Source: Oidiodendron maius Zn (taxonomy: Eukaryota; Ascomycota; Leotiomycetes; Myxotrichaceae). Taken from it: a stretch of DNA of 64,000 nt. The position numbers and the translations under genes are program-made. The notes under the pieces are model-generated. The model saw nothing but the letters and a program-made list of their open reading frames with translations, searched no databases and was not told the DNA's origin. Below, piece by piece: positions 58,083 through 64,000 of the stretch. Location of the stretch: NCBI GenBank assembly GCA_000827325.1, contig KN832880.1, forward strand, positions 290,803 to 354,802. The letters run 5' to 3'. Numbering within the stretch: the first letter of the stretch is position 1; each line of letters opens with the position of its first letter.

Positions 58083-59550
58083 AGATTGCGCTTTAAGTCA
58101 TGATAGTCTTGTTGAAGTATGCTTTGAAATTGGCTTGCCTATAAACAATCCTTCTTTAAAAGCTGGACTCCTCTTTCTCCCGAACCCTACGTGGACAGGG
58201 TCACGTATTAGCCCTGGACACAGTCAACAACTTAAGTGTCCTCCATACGGACCAAGTCTATATCAAGGAGGCCGAGGCAATGTATCGGCGGAGATTAGAA
58301 GGCAAGGGGAAGGCGCTTGGACGCAGTTACCAGTCGACTCCTGACACGATCAATAACTTAGGCTTCCTCTACGTGGGTCAGGGCCAACTTAAGGAGGCCG
58401 AAGCGATGTATCAATATACCCTTCTAGATATCACCCTGCTCTCAGCCTCACTTGCTGGAAGTCTAAACTTGTTATGCAGAACGTAAAACTGTTACAGCAT
58501 ACAGAAGGTAGGCCCGACATAGAGTAACAGCTGGTTATGTTTACTAATAGTCATTGGCAGAAGAGAGGGTTATGATTAAACCATCGCAGCCCAAAGTGGC
58601 CGTCCGATAGAGATGCGTTAGCGACCCCGCGCATTTGGTGATTGCGCATTGGACATGGGATTTATTGGCTCAGGAGGAATGAATAAACATCTTCAGTAGC
58701 GCCGAGTCTTTCAGCTGTGCCTAAATCAGATGAAGAGGAAGATATAGCTCTACTGTGGCTGTTCTGACCCAATCGTTTTAGTTGCAGCCTGAAGCCTCGT
58801 CGAACAACCTCCCCGCCACACTGCCATCATCTCCAACTTCCAGCAAGAACTTGTTGAGAGCTTGTCTCCTTCAATTTTTGAGTTATTTCTGAGTCGGAGA
58901 AAAGCTATTCCTCGCAAAAATCTCGAATTGTGTTGGAGTGAAAAGCCTCATACTCTTAACAGGGGAACTCGGGCCACAAATATGTGTTGAGGGCAAGGTG
59001 AGGAAAATTGCACTTGCAAGATATAGCATAGAGTTTCTTTTCATTTGCGCAAGTCTTACATGGAAAGAGATTGTACAGTAACACATGAATCTGCTCTAAT
59101 TTCGCTTAGCCAGCTCAAAATAAATATCTGGTTCCACTGCAAGCTGTAGTTTAGAATTCAAAATTTACGAAATGGCAGCAGTTTCGAGTTTCGAGACGAC
59201 ATCCAAGGAACCGAGCTGATAGAAGCCGTCATTGGAGAAGTGTTGTGCTCATCAGCCACGTATTGCGTGCTTCAATACCCCTCAAATTGCAAGTGTTGCT
59301 CTATCCCGGCAATATGCAAGGCTTTCTGTGACTTGTTCGGGGACGGGAATATTTCAGCCTGACTCCGTGCAATCACTAAGCATCGGGGTCAATATTGCCC
59401 CGACTGAAAGACCTGTTACATATTAACTCCCATTTCTTTCTAGAATGAGCATACGGACCAGTTGAACCCTCGCTCGAACCGTCCGATACAGCTAAAACCA
59501 GAGGGCAGATCGATATCTATTCGGCAAATAAAGGCATCTACGAGCTAAAA
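58083..59550. other. Intergenic with a TPR gene fragment
   Basis: About 1.5 kb. Apart from the TPR fragment at 58180-58436 no gene is supported. Confidence 0.4.
58180..58436 (+). pseudogene. Fragment of a kinesin-light-chain-type TPR (NLR) gene
   Basis: Translation in pieces gives LDTVNNLSVLHTDQVYIKEA, EAMYRRRLEGKGKALG and PDTINNLGFLYVGQGQLKEA: one and a half TPR units of the kind in the NLR at 3362-6478 but diverged. No upstream NB-ARC is present. Confidence 0.75.
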
Positions 59551-60815
59551 ATGGTCCGTATCGTGGTTGCTGGAGGCGCTGGAAGTAAGTCATTGCTTGC
59601 AAATTCCTATTCCACAGTGACTTCACTTGCTGAATATCAAAACAGATGTGGGAAGAGAAGTCGTTCATGTAATCTTACAGCAGAAAAAGCATGAAGTTAC
59701 GATTTTCTCAAGAAGGGTAGGTAAAGAACTGCCTATTCTTGTGCCAAAGATTATGCTAAATATCATTGTAGGACGTATCGGCGCTCATTCAGGAAGGCTT
59801 CAATGCTGTTCAGGTTGACTATACAGATAAGGATGCACTAATCAAGCATCTCCATGATGTCAACACAGTGCTTTCCTTCATCATTGACCCCTCGGACACC
59901 AGCAGCATCGCACAGAAAACACTGATCGACGCCAGCATCGAAGCTGGAGTAAAGAGATTTGCTCCAAACGAATGGGCCACGTAAGTAATACTTCGCTTGT
60001 GACGGAACCTAAAAATTGACTTCGAAAAAAAAAGGCGGAGTGAGAGCGGGATCACATGGTATGCTGGAAAAGATGATGTCCGTGACTACCTTCGACGAGT
60101 GAATAAGGAGAAGAAGGTTAGCCCATCTCACTATATCATCACCACTGACTACTTACGACTATCTAGGTCCTGGAATACACACTATTTCAGCCAGGACTCT
60201 TCCTGAACTACCTGGCCTATCCTCATAAGACGACCGAATATCTCCACGTCTTTCAGGTCCAGATCGATTTCGATAAGGGCCGAGCAATTGTCACTGACGA
60301 CGGCAATGATAAAATTGGCTTGACAACGGTGCAGGATCTCGGCCGTGTTGTTGGAGCTGCAATCGACTACGAGGGTGAGTGGCCAGAAGTGGGAGGTCTG
60401 CGTGGTGGCCAGATCAAGATCTCTGATCTGATTAAGCTTGGTGAGGAGATCAGAGGTAAGTAGTCATCGTTCGCCATATTCATCTAGATGTATTACGTAG
60501 AGGTTGATGACTTTCTCAGGGAAACCCTTTGTTGTCGACAGGCTTTCCGGGGCCGATGTCGAGGCAGGGGAGCTCAAATCCACTTGGATTCCTGACTTCA
60601 GTCGGCCGAAGCGCTCCTTGGAGGAGATTGCCCAGGTCCCTGCCGCGGCCGGTTTGTCGGCCGATTTTCTTGCTAGAATGGTGGTGTCCGAAAGCCTTCT
60701 TGCGATTTCGCGTGGAGCTTGGGATGTTTCTGACGAATGGAATCAGCTGCTGCCTCAGCTGAAGTTGGCTGGGATTGAAGAGTTTTTGAGGAACGTCTGG
60801 GAGGGCAAACCATGA
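59551..60815 (+). CDS. NmrA-like/isoflavone-reductase-like NAD(P)-binding protein
   Basis: Six exons: 59551-59584, 59646-59716, 59772-59980, 60035-60116, 60167-60455 and 60520-60815; 326 residues in frame. The first intron splits the dinucleotide-binding motif VVAGGAGNVGREV. Then follow VTIFSRR, a substrate-domain entry AGVKRFAPNEWAT, WYAGKDDVRDYLRRV and TLFQPGLFLNYLAYP. NmrA-type proteins are atypical SDRs acting as reductases or redox-sensing regulators; the catalytic YxxxK is not seen, so a regulatory or unusual reductase role is possible. Confidence 0.85.
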
Positions 60816-61717
60816 AACTTATCCCTTGATTTATGGAAGGATATGAAGCATTTGGAAATTCATGAATCCTCCCATTTCTAGAGGCACCCCGAGCTTTTCC
60901 TGCGTGGCATGTTAGCAAGAAGACAGAAGGAAGGTGAGAACCACGGGACATGCGAAACAGGAGATGCACGTCAAATTTCGGTGGCACTTACTTTACTCCT
61001 TTTTGCTTTGAAATTTTTATGCTATACTTTGCTTGCATGTTTTCTTTTCTCGTTCTCCTAGTCTGTGCTTTACCCGGAGGGCGAGGTGCTCTGTCAACGG
61101 GTTTAGTCCCTGTGCATAGTAAATATTCATGCAGATGAGATATTACACTAGGAAGGGGTTTCAACTAGTTCCATATCAGCGGCTAGTTGGATAACTGCAG
61201 CGAATGATTGGGATAACTGGTTCTGGTTGATAATATCTTGGCGTTGCAGATCTTGTCGGAAACACCGGAAAGTGGCTTCTTTATAAGGATATGTTAAAGT
61301 CTAAAACTGTAACAATTATCAATACGATACGTCTACGCGATACGAGTCACGCTATTAGGATATCATGCCAAGTCTAGAACCCATGCTAGCTTAGTTCCGT
61401 TTATTTGTGTTCCCCGTTATAAGGATATTTTGAACTCTAAAAACTGAAACGATTATTAATTATCACACGTTTACACGACAGGTGGTTCGCTGTAAGTTTA
61501 TTAGTTCTAAACATAGCGCTACACTTCGGGACATTTCAGAATCCGAATATTGGTGAAAGAGACAAAAGCTCCGATAATTCCAAGTTCTGGGGCCACAAAC
61601 AGGAAAATAAATAGTTCACCTATGCTCCCAAAAGCTAAATCCAAAGACCCATCAGAGTCAGTTTTATTTTCATCATTACCCAGTTCCAAAATTCCAAAAT
61701 CCTTTTGTTCAATCGCA
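60816..61717. other. Intergenic with imperfect direct repeats
   Basis: About 900 bp. A stretch starting ATAAGGATATGTTAAAG (about 61284) is repeated imperfectly at about 61421. No gene is supported; the frame continuing upstream of 61718 has no ATG-led conserved extension. Confidence 0.35.
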
Positions 61718-62725
61718 ATGTCCCGATACGCAGAAGCCCATTTGAATCCGAGTGGCCCGGGGGACGCTCGTCCGACAGCCCTTCAGATTATCAAGGACGA
61801 AGGAGTGGAGGGCAAGCTAGCTGGGAAAGTTGTCGTCATCACAGGCACTTCTTCTGGAATAGGGATTGAGACGGCTCGCGCTCTGTCTTTGACCGGAGCA
61901 AGGCTGTTGTTGACGGCACGAGACCTGAACAAAGCCACGGCTGCTCTGGATGGGATCCTCGAACCGGGGCGCGTTGAACTCGTTGAGATGGATAATACCT
62001 CCTTGAGCAGTGTGCGTGCCGCTGCGAAAGCCATTCTCCAGAAGTCGAACAACCAAGTCAACATCCTTGTCAACAACGCCGGTATCATGGCTCTGACCAA
62101 GTTGGGGCACACGAAAGACGGCTTTGAAATGCAGTTTGGAGTCAACCACCTCGCCCATTTTCTGCTTTTTGAGCTCTTAAAGCCAGCTCTCCTCGCCAGC
62201 GCCAGCTCTGAATTCTCATCTCGAGTCGTCAACCTCTCTTCTTCCGCTCATCACGTAGCGTCGATCAATGAATCAGGTAACTACAATTTTGAGAAGACTG
62301 AATATAATGACTGGGTTTCATATGGACAATCAAAGACCGCCAATATCTATATGACCAACGAGATCGAGCGGCGCTACGGATCGCGAGGACTTCACGCGAC
62401 GAGTGTTCATCCTGGCGCGATCGCAACGGCGCTCACGCAGCATATGGACCCTGCAATGTTAGAAGCGTGGATAAAGGACGAAAATGCGTACAAAATGATG
62501 AAATCGCCAGAGCAGGGCGCTGCATCGACGGTGTGGGCTGCGATTGGGCAAGAATGGGAGAAGAAGGGCGGGGAATATCTTGCTGAGTGCGGCAAAACAA
62601 CCCGTGGAAATGACAATCACGAGATCACCGGTACAGGGTTTGCAGGGCATGCTTATGATCCCGAGAAAGAAGCTCGGCTCTGGAAAGATTCGCTGAAGAT
62701 GGTGGGGATGACAGACGATCAGTAG
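61718..62725 (+). CDS. Short-chain dehydrogenase/reductase (retinol-dehydrogenase-like)
   Basis: Intronless, 335 residues from ATG 61718 (MSRYAEAHLNPSGPGDARPT). Classical SDR motifs: cofactor loop VVVITGTSSGIG, acidic DNTS loop, NILVNNAG, catalytic Ser in RVVNLSSSAHH, YGQSKTAN (YxxxK) and HPGAIATALT. The N-terminal extension and C-terminal tail match fungal WWOX/retinol-dehydrogenase-like members that use NADP(H). Substrate unknown. Confidence 0.9.
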   Translation: MSRYAEAHLNPSGPGDARPTALQIIKDEGVEGKLAGKVVVITGTSSGIGIETARALSLTGARLLLTARDLNKATAALDGILEPGRVELVEMDNTSLSSVRAAAKAILQKSNNQVNILVNNAGIMALTKLGHTKDGFEMQFGVNHLAHFLLFELLKPALLASASSEFSSRVVNLSSSAHHVASINESGNYNFEKTEYNDWVSYGQSKTANIYMTNEIERRYGSRGLHATSVHPGAIATALTQHMDPAMLEAWIKDENAYKMMKSPEQGAASTVWAAIGQEWEKKGGEYLAECGKTTRGNDNHEITGTGFAGHAYDPEKEARLWKDSLKMVGMTDDQ

Positions 62726-62889
62726 TCCGCGTTGAACAGAAGTAGCAGGAATAATAAGGTCCTTTTCACTATTTCTACCTGATATCCTCTTGTCAGTTGC
62801 TGCTACGTCTTTAGAAGATGCCAGGCTAGATAGTCAAGTATAGTGGGAATGAGCTATGTATTCGATAAAACTTGAAGTCAATTCTTTCC
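62726..62889. other. Short 3' region
   Basis: Between the SDR stop and the end of the minus-strand gene fragment; nothing seen. Confidence 0.3.
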
Positions 62890-63265
62890 TTACACTACCG
62901 TTGCAACCTTGGCATATGAGAAAATAGTCCCGTTTCTAAAGCTCCCCGAGACTAAGACGAACAGGTCTGCCGTGGAAAGTGATGCAAACCCTTGAGGTCC
63001 CGACTCCAGAAATTCGAGGACAGTACTCTCGTTCGTCAATGACGCAGAGACGGCGTCAAAGTACCACCTTTGCACCAGGGAGTGTTAATCAGTTCTGAAT
63101 TCGTTCCTAATTTTATCCTGTTCTGTGGGGACTACTTACCAGTCGTAGGAAGTGTCATTTGGGCCTGACGTTAGCTTTTCGACCATCAAGTCCATCCCAT
63201 TGCGACATATACTCTGCTTCAACAGGGCCGTCGTAGATGATATTCTGCAGCTCAGTTACCTTCCC
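62890..63265 (-). pseudogene. N-terminal fragment resembling fungal Diels-Alderase/CrtC-like proteins
   Basis: On the minus strand, a block ending near 63150 reads IIYDGPVEAEYMSQWDGLDG and KANVRPNDTSYDW; an apparent intron (GTAAGT...GCAAAG, about 63149-63071) joins it to WYFDAVSASLTNESTVLEFL and a short remainder ending at a stop at 62890. The NDTSYDWWYFDAVS core resembles the first lipocalin-like domain of fungal Diels-Alderases and hydroxyneurosporene-synthase-like proteins, which are about 380 residues; only about 100 remain. It is probably a truncated relic. The family call comes from remembered motif similarity. Confidence 0.5.
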
Positions 63266-63911
63266 AGACCAACATCAGAAGAGACGCGGCGGGTAAGAAC
63301 GGTAGCAAAACGAGTCCTGGTCATTTGAGCGACCTCTGGACTGGATCACATCGCACCTATCGAGGTATCCAACACGTCATATATACGAGTGAACTTGTCA
63401 ATTCCAATCTCATTTTTCTAACTCATATTATTTACGACAAAGCTGCAAATGCTGGTAGAACGGAAATGTCGACGAACTATCCAGCTTTGGGGTTAGATTC
63501 ATCGGAGCTGCGGAAAGATACCGACGCCGGTGGCGAGGGAAGGGGATTGAAGGCTTTAATCGTCGGCCGGTGTAAGCGAGCCGACGATTAGTAATTTGCG
63601 TCGCTCGTTATAAGGATATTCTCTCCGCCTTTCGATTTCCACAACTTTGTTGTGGAACCGAACCCATTTCATTTCAACCTGAAACCACTCAGTCTGCATT
63701 ACTATAGCAATAACCCTGGGATCTTGGCATAATCTGCTGTTTTTTTCACTCTTCTCACAGTCCTCTTTTACCTTGACGGATACATTTTCACCCCCACCCC
63801 CCCTCGGAATTTACCACTGCACCTTGTTCACTGGCGAAGTGGTTCATCCTTACACTTCACTTTGGGGGTTGACACTTCAATTCAGCAAGAGGCGAGCCAA
63901 GACAGCAGAGT
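63266..63911. other. Intergenic, no supported gene
   Basis: A plus frame at 63325-63591 has no domain. The right part should be the promoter of the gene entering at 63912. Confidence 0.35.
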
Positions 63912-64000
63912 ATGAGTTCCTCCAGGGCCGCGATTCCCCACTCACAGCGCCTCGCGCTACGCCACTATTATCAGACTACCAACCCAAAACCAACTCACTC
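63912..64000 (+). CDS. Partial CENP-B/pogo-type HTH protein (start only)
   Basis: ATG 63912 opens MSSSRAAIPHSQRLALRHYY, continuing to the window edge. The IPHSQRLALRHYYQ motif is the start of the first helix-turn-helix of CENP-B-like proteins and pogo/Fot transposases. It may be a transposase or a domesticated DNA-binding protein; the rest lies outside the window. Confidence 0.5.
   Translation, partial: MSSSRAAIPHSQRLALRHYYQTTNPKPTH

Noticed and set aside
63325-63591. Plus-strand frame of 88 codons
   Set aside because: No domain, crosses low-complexity sequence, no splice or promoter context.

Overview
The window is nuclear DNA of a filamentous ascomycete (Pezizomycotina), most likely Eurotiales (Aspergillus/Penicillium group). 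The reasons are spliceosomal introns of about 46-105 bp with GTRNGT donors and CTRAY branch sites, HET and NLR-type genes, several CAZyme families, a fungal OPT transporter, a Zn2Cys6 regulator, and repeats decayed by C-to-T/G-to-A transitions as produced by RIP. The genus is inferred, not proven.

Layout. 1-9150 is a self/non-self recognition district: a DUF7708-type STAND protein, a HET-NB-ARC-TPR receptor with nearly identical 126-bp TPR repeats, and a second HET protein. A GH5 gene follows at 10.3-11.5 kb. 13.1-15.3 kb is AT-rich decayed repeat with the relic of a DUF3435/FluG-type tyrosine recombinase.

16.16-20.64 kb is the outstanding feature. An 18-codon exon encoding a signal peptide is followed by 58 consecutive exons of exactly 3 nt. 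Each is one codon in phase 0, separated by homologous introns of about 61-78 bp with canonical donor, branch and acceptor signals. The final acceptor is followed directly by a TAG stop. Read through, the codons give a 76-residue secreted peptide with 12 cysteines in the 58-residue mature part. I know of no described gene built this way. The model comes from sequence alone and needs RNA evidence.

20.7-30.3 kb holds an NB-ARC fragment, an OPT peptide transporter and a C2H2-like protein. 28.6-37 kb is an arabinan/hemicellulose group: GH43, type-B carboxylesterase and GH51 arabinofuranosidase, with a solo LTR between the last two. 37.3-43.6 kb is repeat-rich: a pogo-like transposon with intact TIRs and a broken transposase, a tRNA-derived SINE with target duplication, a 242-bp repeat and a RIP-damaged prolyl aminopeptidase. 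44.3-46.8 kb is a conserved-looking protein of unknown function.

47.9-58.1 kb looks like an alpha-glucan utilisation cluster: a GH71 alpha-1,3-glucanase interrupted by one TAG, a cytosolic GH31 glycosidase, an MFS sugar transporter and a divergently transcribed Zn2Cys6 factor. The GH71 would release sugars outside the cell, the MFS protein import them, the GH31 split them inside, and the Zn2Cys6 protein control expression. The right end has an NmrA-like oxidoreductase, an SDR, a fragment resembling fungal Diels-Alderase/CrtC-like proteins and the start of a CENP-B-type HTH protein cut by the window edge.
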